From NCBI GenBank assembly GCA_015061685.1, contig SUWD01000001.1, forward strand, positions 274,356 to 338,355: a DNA stretch of 64,000 bases, in the 5' to 3' direction. The notes under the pieces were generated by a model. The model was not told the DNA's origin. It saw only the letters and a list, made by a program, of their open reading frames with translations, and made no database searches. A program made the translations under genes and the position numbers. Position 1 is the stretch's first letter. The number at the start of each line of letters is the position of its first letter. Below are positions 50,979 through 60,893 of this stretch, piece by piece. The DNA comes from Lentisphaerota bacterium. GTDB lineage: Bacteria > Verrucomicrobiota > Lentisphaeria > Victivallales > Victivallaceae.

Positions 50979-53900
50979 TTATGGTTTTGCAGTGTGAATA
51001 ATGGAAAAAGAACGCAAAAGTCCTTTGAAACACCGGGAACTTCCATCGGTATTTTTTGATCCGTCTCCGGCAAAACATGAAGCATTCAGATTACGCGTGA
51101 TCCCGGTAAACGGAAGAGCGTCCTCTTCACCGCCGTTTACAGAAAGATAAACAGCCTTGCCGTCGTAGCGGAAACGGATGCGATTCCACTTTCCTGCCAC
51201 CGGACCCAGTTTGGAATACCGGGTGTCCAGCGGCGAAAATGCGGATTTTCTGTCATGGGGTCGCCGATGCTGGAAATCGACAACGAATTTTCCTTTTTCC
51301 GTACGCAGACGGAATCCGGTCAATGCCGTCCCGCCGTACATCCCCAAATATGTCTGGTCACGTCCGATCTCTTCAGGGAAAACTTCAAACTCCAGAGTGT
51401 ATCCGTTTTTATGCGGGAATGTTCCGGGCGGGAAATTTACGAATGCATTCGGTTTTCCGGTAAAACGCAGCGAATATTTTCCGTCCGGCAATTTCACCCA
51501 TTCCGGAGCGATGCAGTTATCCCTGCCGTCTTTATTCATATCCCGATGAATGATCCGCGGCGCAGAACCATAGGAATGGCTTTGTCCCTGAAACCCGATG
51601 GAAATCGTGTTGTGCGCTCCGATGGAAGCGAAAAATTCCCGTCCTGCATCGGTAACCAGCGTATCGCCGGATCTTTCAGGATCGAAAGAATAGACAATTT
51701 GCGGAATACGGTTCTTTTCAACTTGAATCGGGTAGAAACCTTTTTCACGGTCATAGACCTGAACTTCATGTGTTTGGTTTTCATCCCTGCTGACGGCATA
51801 AGGTTTGCTCCACCAAACCCGTCCATCACGCGAAATTGCCCGGAATGCCAGGATGCCTTCCGGAATGTCGGAAAGAATACGGTTTTTGAATTTTACCTGT
51901 TCCGTCATCAGCGGCAGCGGCTGACGTTCCGGGCGGTATATCGTATCAAGTCCGAATTGCAGACCGTCAAAGAGAACTTTGGTTTGAATTCCGTATTTGC
52001 CAAGATTTTTCAGCGGCACGCTCCAGGTAAATGTCTGATCCTTGTACGGCCCGGTCAGACGTTTCCCCAAAACCGTAAAGACTGCTTTGTCGATCTCATT
52101 TTTTTTCACGGAAAAGACATAGGTGTTATGTCCGAGTCCCACCCATGAACTCGGATCAAAAATCGTGGAATCCCATTTGATCTGGCGATACAATACGCTG
52201 TAATTGATCAGGTAATTGCGCCGCGGTTCCTTGGTGGGGGCGAAAAAGATTCCGGAATCGGTACCTTTCAGATCAAACTTCTGTTCGACCTTGATACTGC
52301 CGGGGCCGCCTTTTTCGCTGTTGAGATACTGCCAGGAAAAACGATAACTTTGCCGTTCATGATCACTCTGCAGATATTCATTTTTCGGGTCGTATGAAAA
52401 AATATCATAACTGTTGTTGACCACATCCACAGCCTGAAGTTTGTGTCCCGGGAAATTCAGATCCGCTTCGATCGCATACTCCGAAATCATTCCGTTTTTC
52501 GCGATCGGCGTGATGGATGCCGCCGGTTTTTCGGGGAACATCAGATTCCGAACCGGAGTACAAAGATAAAGATAATCATTTTTCGTTGTTGCACGGATCG
52601 CCGTAAACGGCATTCCTTCACAAATCACCTTTGTGTTTCCCTTGTACCGGATCGTCAGGCGCGGAACTGCACAACGCTGCTGCGCCATGATATCGGATGG
52701 AACATAAAGGTTGTGATCCTGCAATTTGGATGAATCAAACTTCAATCCTCTGGATGACCAGAAAGGTTTGCCTTCATGTCCAAGCAGTTCCAGATCGACA
52801 GTATAATCGATTTTCTCCTGACTGTCCGGTACATTTAGCAGCTCCACCTCAAACGGTGATCCGGGCACATACTGCCGGAGCTGAGAAACGATCAGATTCG
52901 GCAATGAAAGATCATCCCCGGCACGGGGCTTCAACGGAATATTTTTCATTGTATCCGTGTAGTATTTGATGATACGCTGATAAGCCATCGGACGACAGAT
53001 CATCGGCTGGATACTGGTATCCTCGTTGGTTTCATCCCATTCAAACTGCAGAATGATATCGATCGGATATTTCAAAGCCAGTTCATAAGCCTTCCGGAAT
53101 GTTTTCGTCCCGTCATGGCAGAGAGTCTGATTGCCGAGGAATCCATCGTAGCCAGTCATGATCTGGAATTGAAACAGTTTCTTTCCACGGAATTTCTCCT
53201 GCGCCACGGCGGCGGAAACAAGCGGCAGAATGACTTTGTCATAATACTCCACATTGTAGCGCATATCCCGGTAGGTCAGACGGTTGGCGAATTTGATCCC
53301 GCCTGCGACCTCCAGATATTCCGTAAGTTTGTCAAACCATTTCAATATGACGGAAGCCGGGACACGTCCGTTGTTTTCCATGTAATAATGGTAGGGATCC
53401 GTGCTGACACGCAGAGAACCTACAGCATGGATATAACAGCAGTCCGAACCGGAAAGTTTTTTGATTTTCGCAATATAGTCGGCGATCTCCCGGGGAGTTT
53501 TGGTGTCGCCGCCGTAAGAGGAATACACGGGCTTGCCTTGAAAACGCAGTACGGCCGGATGCCTGGCAAGAAAATCAAGATGCTGTTTCTCCAGCGGACC
53601 GTAAGCACCTTCCGGGCAGAGGGTCGGCATACAGTAAAGCGGATAATCCGGTGTGGAGTATTTTCCGATCATATCGACGGTGTCTTTTGTAATGTCGAGA
53701 TTGACAAACATTCCGAATCCGTCAAGACCGGTTTCTTTCAAAAGTTCCAGATTTTTTGCCACTCCAGGCATTTTATACTGGGACGGCCCGATCTCATAAA
53801 GTTCACGGGATTTGAAAAGAGGCTGATCCAGCCAGCGTTTTTCGGTCAAAAACATTTTGCTGGTACACCAGAGTACCGGTTCGGTGAAAAAATAACGCTT

Positions 53901-54086
53901 TCCATACAGAAGCGGCTTTTTCATACCGACTTTTTTCATTTCCTCCAGCAGTTTGTCTCCCAATTCGTAATCCTGGACAGACAGCTCCCTGATTTTTGCA
54001 AGCTCCGCACGGATGCCGGCAAATTCAGCAGAAAAAACGGACAACGTGCCTGCAAGGAGAAATGTAAGAATCAATTTTCTTTTCAT
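50979..54086 (-). CDS. Secreted GH71/GH99-like protein with C-terminal LamG-like domain
   Basis: A 1035-residue exported protein (signal MKRKLILTFLLAGTLSVFSA). Residues 50-400 read like a TIM-barrel glycosidase of the GH71/GH99-like type: LKETGLDGFGMFVNLD, YPLYCMPTLCPEGAYG, FLARHPAVLRFQGKPVYSSYGG, and near 350 IILQFEWDETNEDTSIQP. The region with E-W-D-E-T-N-E-D offers acidic catalytic residues. Two beta-rich parts follow (to about 800). The C-terminal 200 residues form a concanavalin-like/LamG domain (KNGYTLEFEVFPEEIG, GKWNRIRFRYDGKAVYLSVNG). Substrate unknown. It is the only clearly exported glycosidase of the operon. Confidence 0.7.
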   Translation of the reverse strand: MKRKLILTFLLAGTLSVFSAEFAGIRAELAKIRELSVQDYELGDKLLEEMKKVGMKKPLLYGKRYFFTEPVLWCTSKMFLTEKRWLDQPLFKSRELYEIGPSQYKMPGVAKNLELLKETGLDGFGMFVNLDITKDTVDMIGKYSTPDYPLYCMPTLCPEGAYGPLEKQHLDFLARHPAVLRFQGKPVYSSYGGDTKTPREIADYIAKIKKLSGSDCCYIHAVGSLRVSTDPYHYYMENNGRVPASVILKWFDKLTEYLEVAGGIKFANRLTYRDMRYNVEYYDKVILPLVSAAVAQEKFRGKKLFQFQIMTGYDGFLGNQTLCHDGTKTFRKAYELALKYPIDIILQFEWDETNEDTSIQPMICRPMAYQRIIKYYTDTMKNIPLKPRAGDDLSLPNLIVSQLRQYVPGSPFEVELLNVPDSQEKIDYTVDLELLGHEGKPFWSSRGLKFDSSKLQDHNLYVPSDIMAQQRCAVPRLTIRYKGNTKVICEGMPFTAIRATTKNDYLYLCTPVRNLMFPEKPAASITPIAKNGMISEYAIEADLNFPGHKLQAVDVVNNSYDIFSYDPKNEYLQSDHERQSYRFSWQYLNSEKGGPGSIKVEQKFDLKGTDSGIFFAPTKEPRRNYLINYSVLYRQIKWDSTIFDPSSWVGLGHNTYVFSVKKNEIDKAVFTVLGKRLTGPYKDQTFTWSVPLKNLGKYGIQTKVLFDGLQFGLDTIYRPERQPLPLMTEQVKFKNRILSDIPEGILAFRAISRDGRVWWSKPYAVSRDENQTHEVQVYDREKGFYPIQVEKNRIPQIVYSFDPERSGDTLVTDAGREFFASIGAHNTISIGFQGQSHSYGSAPRIIHRDMNKDGRDNCIAPEWVKLPDGKYSLRFTGKPNAFVNFPPGTFPHKNGYTLEFEVFPEEIGRDQTYLGMYGGTALTGFRLRTEKGKFVVDFQHRRPHDRKSAFSPLDTRYSKLGPVAGKWNRIRFRYDGKAVYLSVNGGEEDALPFTGITRNLNASCFAGDGSKNTDGSSRCFKGLLRSFSIIHTAKP

Positions 54087-54103
54087 TCGGGAAAAACCTT
54101 TCT

Positions 54104-55024
54104 TCAGATAGTATATTCTGCTTTTTTGATCTTGGCACGATAAGTTTCAATCCATTTCGCCTGAGACGCGTTGAGTCCCGGCATTTTCTCGAATTCGTCA
54201 AGCAGTTTTTTCGCCTGCGTATAATCTTTCATGGCTCCTTCCAGAATGCTGATCACCTGCATATATGCCGCCGCTTTGTAGTAACTCGGAATATTATTCA
54301 GCGCAATAATCGCGAAATCAGTCTGGCAGATATCCTTATATGCTTTCAACCGGAACTGTGCCCGTGCGATCACGGTCAGGGCTGCTGCTCTGACGACTTC
54401 CTTTTCTTTCGGATTCCAGGCGATTTCTTTCAAAGCTGCGATGGCATCCTCATATTTTCCCGAAGCGAACATGATATTTCCCATTCCGATCTGTGCCTGC
54501 GTTCTGCGGGCGGAACTGGCTTTCTGATTCGCCAGCAGCAGCTGAAAATATTTTTGTGCATCCTCATATTTTTTCAACTGGAGCAAAAGATTTCCGCAAG
54601 CCAGCTGTGCGTATTCACTTTCATTGTTCTGGACACCGGAAGATTCAACTTTCTGATACTCCGCGACAGCCGCTTCGACTTTTTTCTGTTTCAGTTTGCA
54701 ATCTCCCAGACGATTCCGGGCAAACATACGATTTTGGACAGCGATGCTTTCATCTTTCAAGATCTGTTCCAATACCTTTTCCGCATTTGCCCAATCTCCC
54801 CGGGCCTGATAGACATCTGAAATGGCAAGAAGAGCCTGATAACGCTGTCCCGGAATTTCGGTCTGATTTTTGGCTTCCTGATAATTTTTCAAAGCCAGAT
54901 CAAACTGTTTCTGGGAAAAAGCCTGACGTCCGGCTTTGAATGATGTCTGGAAATCTCCGTAAGCGACTCCGGAAAACAGGAAAAGAAAGATGAAGCTGAC
55001 AAATAAAGTTTTTTTGGAATTCAT
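54104..55024 (-). CDS. Secreted tetratricopeptide-repeat protein
   Basis: A 306-residue exported protein. Signal MNSKKTLFVSFIFLFLFSGVAYG, then six to seven TPR units of about 34 residues (AGRQAFSQKQFDLALKNYQEA, AISDVYQARGDWANAEKVLEQI, ACGNLLLQLKKYEDAQKYFQLL, GMGNIMFASGKYEDAIAAL). TPRs bind partner proteins. Its place between the pilin-like gene and the glycosidase suggests a scaffold for surface-bound enzymes, which is inference. Gap of 17 bases to the next gene. Ends KKAEYTI. Confidence 0.85.
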   Translation of the reverse strand: MNSKKTLFVSFIFLFLFSGVAYGDFQTSFKAGRQAFSQKQFDLALKNYQEAKNQTEIPGQRYQALLAISDVYQARGDWANAEKVLEQILKDESIAVQNRMFARNRLGDCKLKQKKVEAAVAEYQKVESSGVQNNESEYAQLACGNLLLQLKKYEDAQKYFQLLLANQKASSARRTQAQIGMGNIMFASGKYEDAIAALKEIAWNPKEKEVVRAAALTVIARAQFRLKAYKDICQTDFAIIALNNIPSYYKAAAYMQVISILEGAMKDYTQAKKLLDEFEKMPGLNASQAKWIETYRAKIKKAEYTI

Positions 55025-55047
55025 GATTATAGCCTTTCGTATAAAAT

Positions 55048-55848
55048 TTACTCTGCGTCGTAAAACCAGCGACGGGGATGGGTATCTCTGCTTCCGATCT
55101 GCAGATACGGATTCGTGGTTTCAGCAGTGTAACCTTGAATGTGTCCATCTGCATGGAGAATATTGATACTGCGGTTGTGCCGACTATGCGGCAGATTAGA
55201 GTTGTTAGGCGGTGCATAGTAACAATTTTTCACTACATATTGCCCCCGTTCCTCATCCGTCCCCAGCGTTCTGCCATCGCATGAATCCATCAGTACAAAC
55301 AATTCCGAGGAATACTTTGACCGATTCAAATTTGCAAAGGCGATGTCATCTTCTGTTGTCTGACCTGCTCCTGCCCGTCCGACACCCCGGATACCGGCAG
55401 AATAACCGTATGCACTGTAGCTGTTGATTATCGGCCCGTAAGTGGGATGATTTTCATAGGCTTTGCTTGAATTTGCCAGAGAAGGACAGAAGAAAACCTG
55501 ATACGTGATATAGTTCAGTTGAAGCATCATGGTTCCCCATGTACATTGCTTTGTCGGATAGGATGGGATGAAATTGTAGCCGTAATTGGGGAAATATCCG
55601 TCATAAGTATCGCTGTAACTTGCGAATGCAAACCCGAATTGTTTCAGATTTCCCTGACAGGAAGCGGCACGTCCCCTTTCTCTTGCACTGGATAAGGCAG
55701 GCAGCAATATGGCTGCCAAAATTGCAATAATTGCGATTACCACCAGAAGTTCTATCAATGTAAAACTTCTAACCTGTTTCCCGGCAATACCACGGATAAG
55801 TTGTTCTTTGGGCCTGCTTCTTGACGCATCATTCAGTTTGCTGTTCAT
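55048..55848 (-). CDS. Prepilin-type N-methylated protein with H-X9-DG domain
   Basis: A 266-residue pseudopilin. The N-methylation motif [20 protein letters not shown] lies unusually far in (about residue 29), after a 28-residue basic leader. The C-terminus carries [22 protein letters not shown], the H-X9-DG motif found in hundreds of copies in Planctomycetes-Verrucomicrobia-Lentisphaerae genomes, and a cysteine-rich middle. The role of these proteins is unknown; a part in moving or anchoring glycan enzymes at the surface has been proposed. A weak promoter (TTGAGT-17-TTTATC) could lie in the 113-base gap upstream. Confidence 0.88.
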   Translation of the reverse strand: MNSKLNDASRSRPKEQLIRGIAGKQVRSFTLIELLVVIAIIAILAAILLPALSSARERGRAASCQGNLKQFGFAFASYSDTYDGYFPNYGYNFIPSYPTKQCTWGTMMLQLNYITYQVFFCPSLANSSKAYENHPTYGPIINSYSAYGYSAGIRGVGRAGAGQTTEDDIAFANLNRSKYSSELFVLMDSCDGRTLGTDEERGQYVVKNCYYAPPNNSNLPHSRHNRSINILHADGHIQGYTAETTNPYLQIGSRDTHPRRWFYDAE

Positions 55849-55961
55849 TTCTCACGATCTCCCTTGTTGTTTGCTTGATAAAGTATTGAAATTAATACCA
55901 CTCAACTTTCGTCCATGAAATCAGTCTTTTTTCCGATTAAAAATAAAACGGCTGAAAATTT

Positions 55962-56720
55962 TCATTGCAAGGTCTGCTTCTCCTCCTCCCCGAACAGGAT
56001 CTTTTCCATATCGTATGATGAGGCTTCCAATGCCTCATCCCCCCATTCCGGAGTCGCATATTTTCCCGGGCGGCTGAACCAAAGAGATTCATCCAGACGA
56101 TCCATCTCGACCAGATCCGGACAGATCACCATAGCTTCGCTCGTTTCGAGTTTTCCGGCATGATCCCCTCCGAATTTTTTGCGGGTTTCCGGGCCGCGGA
56201 TCGGATGAATCCCGATCCATTTGAAAGGATCATTGTTCCCGGAATAGTAAGAGGCGAAATTCTCAGTTCCCCACCAACCTTCCCCGGACTCTTTTTCCAG
56301 CCACTCAAAAATCACACGGCGTGCCGCAAACCGGAACGCCAAATCGGTCGGCATCCCCTGGTCAAATCCTTCGGTCTGATGAGAAATAAATGCGTGAATG
56401 TTGCGGAATCCGACCCGAAGCAGCCCGCGGAAAATATCTTCTGCAACGGGGATGATCTTTGCCGAATCAACTTGAATGGTGCCGTTTCGTTCCGGTTTTG
56501 CCACTGCAAGCGAAGCAGCTCCGTAATAAAATGGCGGCATGACCACCAATTCCGGACGTCGTTTTTCGATTCGGTTTATTGCATCAATGCAGGTGAAACA
56601 ATCTACGCCCAAAGGCAGATGTTCCGCATGATACTCAATCACTCCCAGCGGCAGTGCCACCGGATAATTATTGTCGATCGCCTCACGCAGCTGGTAAGGA
56701 AGCATATTCAGATATTGCAT
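55962..56720 (-). CDS. Creatininase-family amidohydrolase
   Basis: A 252-residue protein. LPLGVIEYHAEHLPLGVDCF at the N-terminus supplies the metal-binding Glu/His/Asp of the creatininase fold. PPFYYGAASLAV, the central NIHAFISHQTEGFDQGM, and GDHAGKLETSEAMVICPDLVEMDRL (metal and structural residues near 185-205) are also typical. Members open cyclic amides, but many are uncharacterised and lie in sugar-use operons. An N-acyl or lactam bond of an amino sugar derivative would fit the NagA-like partner. Cytoplasmic. The pilin-like gene follows 113 bases downstream, the largest gap in this operon. Confidence 0.85.
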   Translation of the reverse strand: MQYLNMLPYQLREAIDNNYPVALPLGVIEYHAEHLPLGVDCFTCIDAINRIEKRRPELVVMPPFYYGAASLAVAKPERNGTIQVDSAKIIPVAEDIFRGLLRVGFRNIHAFISHQTEGFDQGMPTDLAFRFAARRVIFEWLEKESGEGWWGTENFASYYSGNNDPFKWIGIHPIRGPETRKKFGGDHAGKLETSEAMVICPDLVEMDRLDESLWFSRPGKYATPEWGDEALEASSYDMEKILFGEEEKQTLQ

Positions 56721-56729
56721 AGTATCGCC

Positions 56730-57662
56730 TTAAAATTTACAGTTTGTTTTTTCTGCCGCCCAAATCGCGGTCTCGATAACAGCTTCCTCCGGTGTACAGG
56801 AGGGATTATATTCCAAATCACGCTTTGCCTTGTCAATACTGAAACACATATGTTCCGCAAGGAAGCGCAGCCCGATCGGATTAATATTTTCACCATATTT
56901 TTCCAGCATATCATCCACGGTCATGTAATTGATGACCGGCTTTTTGTTGAATACCGATGCGGTCAGCTCAAGATAGTCATTCAAAGAAAGGGCATGTGAA
57001 AGACAGATGTTGTAAATCTGCCCGATGCTGCCCGGGTGAACCAAACTCAAGTAAAAAGAGTTTGCCAGATCCCGCACATGAATTGGCTGCAGCAGCGCCC
57101 GGCCGTCGTTGGGCAAATCAAGAGGTCTTCCGGCGATGATGTCTGCAATGAAATCGGTGCGGCGGCCGCCGAGGTTGTCCAAAGGAAGCACACCCGGCCC
57201 GGTGATGTAGCAGGGGCGGATCACCGTTGCCGGGAAACCTTGTTCACGGCAAAGCTGCATGACCAGATTGTCCACGATCCGTTTCTGATCCCACCCCGTA
57301 CCGGGAGCAAAACCTTTGTAATGTGCGGTCTCATTACAGGGAACAAAAGGAAGCGGAGTATAGCCGCCGGTGGAACTGCAATGCAGATAATGCCGCAGAT
57401 GCTTTGCATATTTGCTGATCAAACTGATGGACTTTTCTGTCGGCACGGTGTCAATAACGTGAGTGTACCGGGTATCAAAAATCTGCCTCATTGCCGCTTC
57501 GTCTTCCTTGTCTGCGGTAATTATTTTCAGATCAGCAATCTCATTGAGAAAAGTTTTCTTTTTACCGCGTATAACAATGGTAAGATCCAGCCCTTTTGAG
57601 GTCAAATTCAAGGCAATGTTATGTCCAAGCCATCCACTACCGCCAAACAATAAAATTTTCAT
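56730..57662 (-). CDS. NAD-dependent epimerase/dehydratase-like protein (extended SDR)
   Basis: A 310-residue extended SDR. Start MKILLFGGSGWLGHNIALNL at 57662, glycine-rich GGSGWLG at residues 7-13, HYLHCSSTGGYTPLPFVPC with the catalytic Ser, and KRIVDNLVMQL in place of the YxxxK (the Tyr is replaced; GWDQKRIVDNL gives the Lys). GPGVLPLDNLGGRRTDFIADI in the C-terminal lobe resembles the isoflavone-reductase/SDR-a5 type. Missing the active-site Tyr suggests a reductase of altered mechanism or a binding role. The gap to the creatininase is 9 bases. Substrate unknown. Confidence 0.75.
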   Translation of the reverse strand: MKILLFGGSGWLGHNIALNLTSKGLDLTIVIRGKKKTFLNEIADLKIITADKEDEAAMRQIFDTRYTHVIDTVPTEKSISLISKYAKHLRHYLHCSSTGGYTPLPFVPCNETAHYKGFAPGTGWDQKRIVDNLVMQLCREQGFPATVIRPCYITGPGVLPLDNLGGRRTDFIADIIAGRPLDLPNDGRALLQPIHVRDLANSFYLSLVHPGSIGQIYNICLSHALSLNDYLELTASVFNKKPVINYMTVDDMLEKYGENINPIGLRFLAEHMCFSIDKAKRDLEYNPSCTPEEAVIETAIWAAEKTNCKF

Positions 57663-57681
57663 GGGGCAAATTCTCCTGTTA

Positions 57682-58662
57682 TTATTTCTGATACAATTTA
57701 TCGAAAGCCGCATCTCTTTTCTTATAAAGCGTCTTTAATTTTGTTTCCGGATCTTTCAGGATGGAAATGATATCCGGAAGCATTTTGTTCCAGTACTCAA
57801 AATTACGTCCCTTGAGGGATCCGACCCAGTTTTTGTAGAATTCGATCTGTTCATCCGCAGTTTTGCAGGAATCCGGAATACGGCCGTAGATTCCGGCGAC
57901 CCGCTGGATCTCCGCTTGTACTTGAGTGTACTGCATTGCGATTTTCTGTTTGGGTCCCGGAGTGTAGCTGCTGCCGATAATAGTCCGGGCAATGATGAGA
58001 TGTTCCTGGCGTGAAGGGTGGACCCGGTCTCTTTTTCCCCGGGGACAGGCGGCATCGTTTTCCTGAAGATTTTTCAGCAGCGGAGTATAAATATCGATGA
58101 ATTCTGCTCCTTTCTGCTTCGCCAGACGCTTCTCGATGATCTGAAAATTCCGGACACCGGAAGTATCCATATTCGGATTCAATGATGCAGTGACCTCCGG
58201 ATTGGCAGATTCATTGTACGGCGGAGTTCCAAGCAGGACCACTTTGACATTTGCCTTGTTCAGAATATCGATGAGATCCCCGAGATTTTTTTCAAACCGG
58301 TTAAAAACCGGATATTTTTTTACGGCTTCCTCAAAGGAAAGATCCTTTTCGGAAAATTTTGTAGTAAACATCAGATCGTTGATCCCGATCTGGATGATCA
58401 CAAGATCCGGCTTATCCGTCTGCAGCATTTTATCAACACGCTTCAGCAAAGCGGGAACTGTACTTCCGCTAATCCCGCGGTTGATGACACGCCGCGGATG
58501 AGACGGATCGGTTTCCGCCAAGTATTCCTGCAGATACATGTGATAATACCCACCGTGCGTGATGCTGTCTCCGAAGCAGACGATCGTCTTATAGGGAGAA
58601 AGATCCATTGCAGTCAGTGTGAATAACGAGAACAGTGCCAGCATGAGAACAGAAATTTTCAT
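57682..58662 (-). CDS. Secreted SGNH/GDSL-family hydrolase
   Basis: A 326-residue exported esterase-like protein. Signal MKISVLMLALFSLFTLTAM, block I VCFGDSITHGGYYHMYL with the nucleophile Ser, block II NRGISGSTVPAL, block III IIQIGINDLMF (Asn of the oxyanion hole), and block V DRVHPSRQEHL with the Asp-x-x-His pair. Such esterases remove acetyl or other acyl groups from polysaccharides. A long helical C-terminal tail (from about 245) is not part of the core fold. Gap of 2 bases to the upstream 742-residue gene. Confidence 0.88.
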   Translation of the reverse strand: MKISVLMLALFSLFTLTAMDLSPYKTIVCFGDSITHGGYYHMYLQEYLAETDPSHPRRVINRGISGSTVPALLKRVDKMLQTDKPDLVIIQIGINDLMFTTKFSEKDLSFEEAVKKYPVFNRFEKNLGDLIDILNKANVKVVLLGTPPYNESANPEVTASLNPNMDTSGVRNFQIIEKRLAKQKGAEFIDIYTPLLKNLQENDAACPRGKRDRVHPSRQEHLIIARTIIGSSYTPGPKQKIAMQYTQVQAEIQRVAGIYGRIPDSCKTADEQIEFYKNWVGSLKGRNFEYWNKMLPDIISILKDPETKLKTLYKKRDAAFDKLYQK

Positions 58663-58664
58663 TT

Positions 58665-60893
58665 TTACCTCACTTGTATTTTTTTGATCTCTTTTGCCGA
58701 AAATGCGATTTCGGAGGATTCTTTTCCGTTCACGAAAAGAGTGGTCTTGTGATCGCGGTCAAGCTCATTCTGGACCGTGATCTCGCCCTTGTCCCAATCA
58801 GCATCCAGCACTTTTACACAATCCAGTCCAAAAGCATGGTGTTTTTTCGTATCGACATAAACTCCGCCAAATTCCCGAATGATCTCTCCTAAATACAAAT
58901 ACAGGTCGATGAACAGCGAATAACTGTTTTCAGGGTAACTGTGCTTGTAAAGTCCGGATTCATCATCCATCTGGGGATTGTTTTCGTAAATGCTGTAAAG
59001 TATCTGATCTTTATGCGGATTGCCCTCCAGACTCTTTTCATCTCGATGCAGCATAACTTGACGGAAAGCCGCAATACCCCGTTCCATATAAATCGCTTTT
59101 CCGGTGGCACGGTAAAGACGCATCAACAGATAAGCAACCCATGCGACAGACTGATTTCCAGTGGCAGTGCATTGGGTTCTGGCATAATCGGGCCAAGTAT
59201 AATAGCTGGTGGCGATCATGCCGCGGGATTTCCAAGAGATCTGATCATAGAAACTGCCAGGTACATTCGGGACATTGTACCCCATCTGCATGATATTGCC
59301 GAAAAGCTGAACTTTTTCTGCGGCATCCAGCCACTTGGAATCTTTTTCCTGTTCGTAAAGATCAAGAAACGCCCACAACATCGTGCGGTAGCCGTCCACG
59401 TCCCAGAAGTCCGGATAATCAGTCTCGCAGCCGCCCATGGAGAACATCCCCAACTCCTCAATATCCAACAGACAGCGTTCTGCGGTTTTCAGATAAGCCG
59501 TCCGAAGCCGTTCATCCCCGGTTGCCTGATACAGTTTGATGAGTGCGGGAATCCAGGTCTGCGTTTCAGAATATTGACTGATCCAACCGGCTTTCTCCTT
59601 CGGAGTGAGGTCGGAATGATACAGACGGCGAAAATGTCCGTCAGGCTGCTGCAGTTTCAACACATCCTCCAAAATGTCAAACGGATATTTGGTCTGAAAG
59701 AGCGTTTCATCCTGAAGATATAAAGTCATGGCATCGTAAATCATCTCAGGCAAAGCAAGAGAATCCAAAGCTTCCGCCTCAAATGGTGCTCCCCAGCCGG
59801 TCTTTTCGCAGAACGGCATGATATCTTTCATGAAATCTCCCGTGTGAAACGGATATGTCAATTTTGATTTGCCGGCGTAATGGTTGTAAAGATAGAAATT
59901 AAGCAGTTTGATCGTGCGTTCCCGGAATTCTGCTTTGCCCGTTTCCTTCCAACGGCGGAAAAATTCATTGGCTTTGAGCAGATCGTATTCCAGCCAGGAA
60001 CAGCCGAATTGATCCGGCGGACGGTAACCGTCTTTGAACTGACCGAAAAATTCGGAAAAATAGTGAGCGGCATAATGATCGCCCTGCTCCACTCCTTTGA
60101 GTTCGGAACGAGGCCAGATGGAGATGAATTTCTCCACAAAATCAATCATATCAGTCTGCGGAGTGTGAACCGAAGATTTATCCAAATTCCACATCACATC
60201 GGAAAGCACACCGGCGTGTTCCTCGCCGCCCTTTCCAAAAAACCAGAAATAACGCAGATCCAACGGCCCATCAACAGGAGTCCGCAAGCGAAAGACGTGG
60301 GCAAGTTCAGTGTCTTTGCGCTCGGTTTCAGAAATCCGGTCATAATCAGTTTCCCAATAGGCTTCACCAAAGTAGAGATGACCTGAACAGGTGAAAAAAA
60401 TCCGATTGTTCGCAGCTGTCCCGAGATAGTCGCTCCACTCCTTGTCAAACGGATAGGCTCCCTGATTCATTTTACGGGAGATCCACTTGTAGGAAACATA
60501 GGTAAAATCAGCGATCGGGCCTTCGTTGAAATAACTGGATCGATATGTTGCGTTTCCGGCATTACGGTAATGAATATCCCGAATAAAATACAACTCCCCT
60601 GCGGCATTATCTTCGCTTGCCGTGATTCTTTCGGTTCCGACAGATGTTTCAATCGCGATACTGTCCGAATCGGCAGAAACTTTCAGAACTTCTCCGAGAT
60701 CGGACTCCGCTTTTTTGCGCCACAAATTACGCTCAAAGACATAGGCCTGCAACAGATTGTCACAGACAATGACAGCTTTATTGCCGCAGATCAGCTCAGC
60801 CTGTCTTTTGGGCAGTTCCGGCAGCTTGTAATACCGTGCCCGGTTCGTGTAGTCAACAATTTTCTGTTGACGGATAAGAATTTCCTTGTACAT
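58665..60893 (-). CDS. Large (alpha/alpha)6-barrel glycosidase-like protein, family unknown
   Basis: A 742-residue protein without signal peptide. The N-terminal 220 residues are beta-rich, the rest is helical with repeated motifs of an (alpha/alpha)6 barrel: YLYNHYAGKSKLTYPFHTGDFM, LALPEMIYDAMTLYLQDE, QPDGHFRRLYHSD, TWIPALIKLYQATGDERLRTAYLKTAE, GCETDYPDFWDVDGYRTMLWAFLDLYEQ. This layout resembles GH127/GH105/GH88-type cytoplasmic enzymes, but I cannot assign a family. It has no clear catalytic motif that I can name. The start codon is next to the NagA-like stop. Likely processes an imported oligosaccharide. Confidence 0.6.
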   Translation of the reverse strand: MYKEILIRQQKIVDYTNRARYYKLPELPKRQAELICGNKAVIVCDNLLQAYVFERNLWRKKAESDLGEVLKVSADSDSIAIETSVGTERITASEDNAAGELYFIRDIHYRNAGNATYRSSYFNEGPIADFTYVSYKWISRKMNQGAYPFDKEWSDYLGTAANNRIFFTCSGHLYFGEAYWETDYDRISETERKDTELAHVFRLRTPVDGPLDLRYFWFFGKGGEEHAGVLSDVMWNLDKSSVHTPQTDMIDFVEKFISIWPRSELKGVEQGDHYAAHYFSEFFGQFKDGYRPPDQFGCSWLEYDLLKANEFFRRWKETGKAEFRERTIKLLNFYLYNHYAGKSKLTYPFHTGDFMKDIMPFCEKTGWGAPFEAEALDSLALPEMIYDAMTLYLQDETLFQTKYPFDILEDVLKLQQPDGHFRRLYHSDLTPKEKAGWISQYSETQTWIPALIKLYQATGDERLRTAYLKTAERCLLDIEELGMFSMGGCETDYPDFWDVDGYRTMLWAFLDLYEQEKDSKWLDAAEKVQLFGNIMQMGYNVPNVPGSFYDQISWKSRGMIATSYYTWPDYARTQCTATGNQSVAWVAYLLMRLYRATGKAIYMERGIAAFRQVMLHRDEKSLEGNPHKDQILYSIYENNPQMDDESGLYKHSYPENSYSLFIDLYLYLGEIIREFGGVYVDTKKHHAFGLDCVKVLDADWDKGEITVQNELDRDHKTTLFVNGKESSEIAFSAKEIKKIQVR

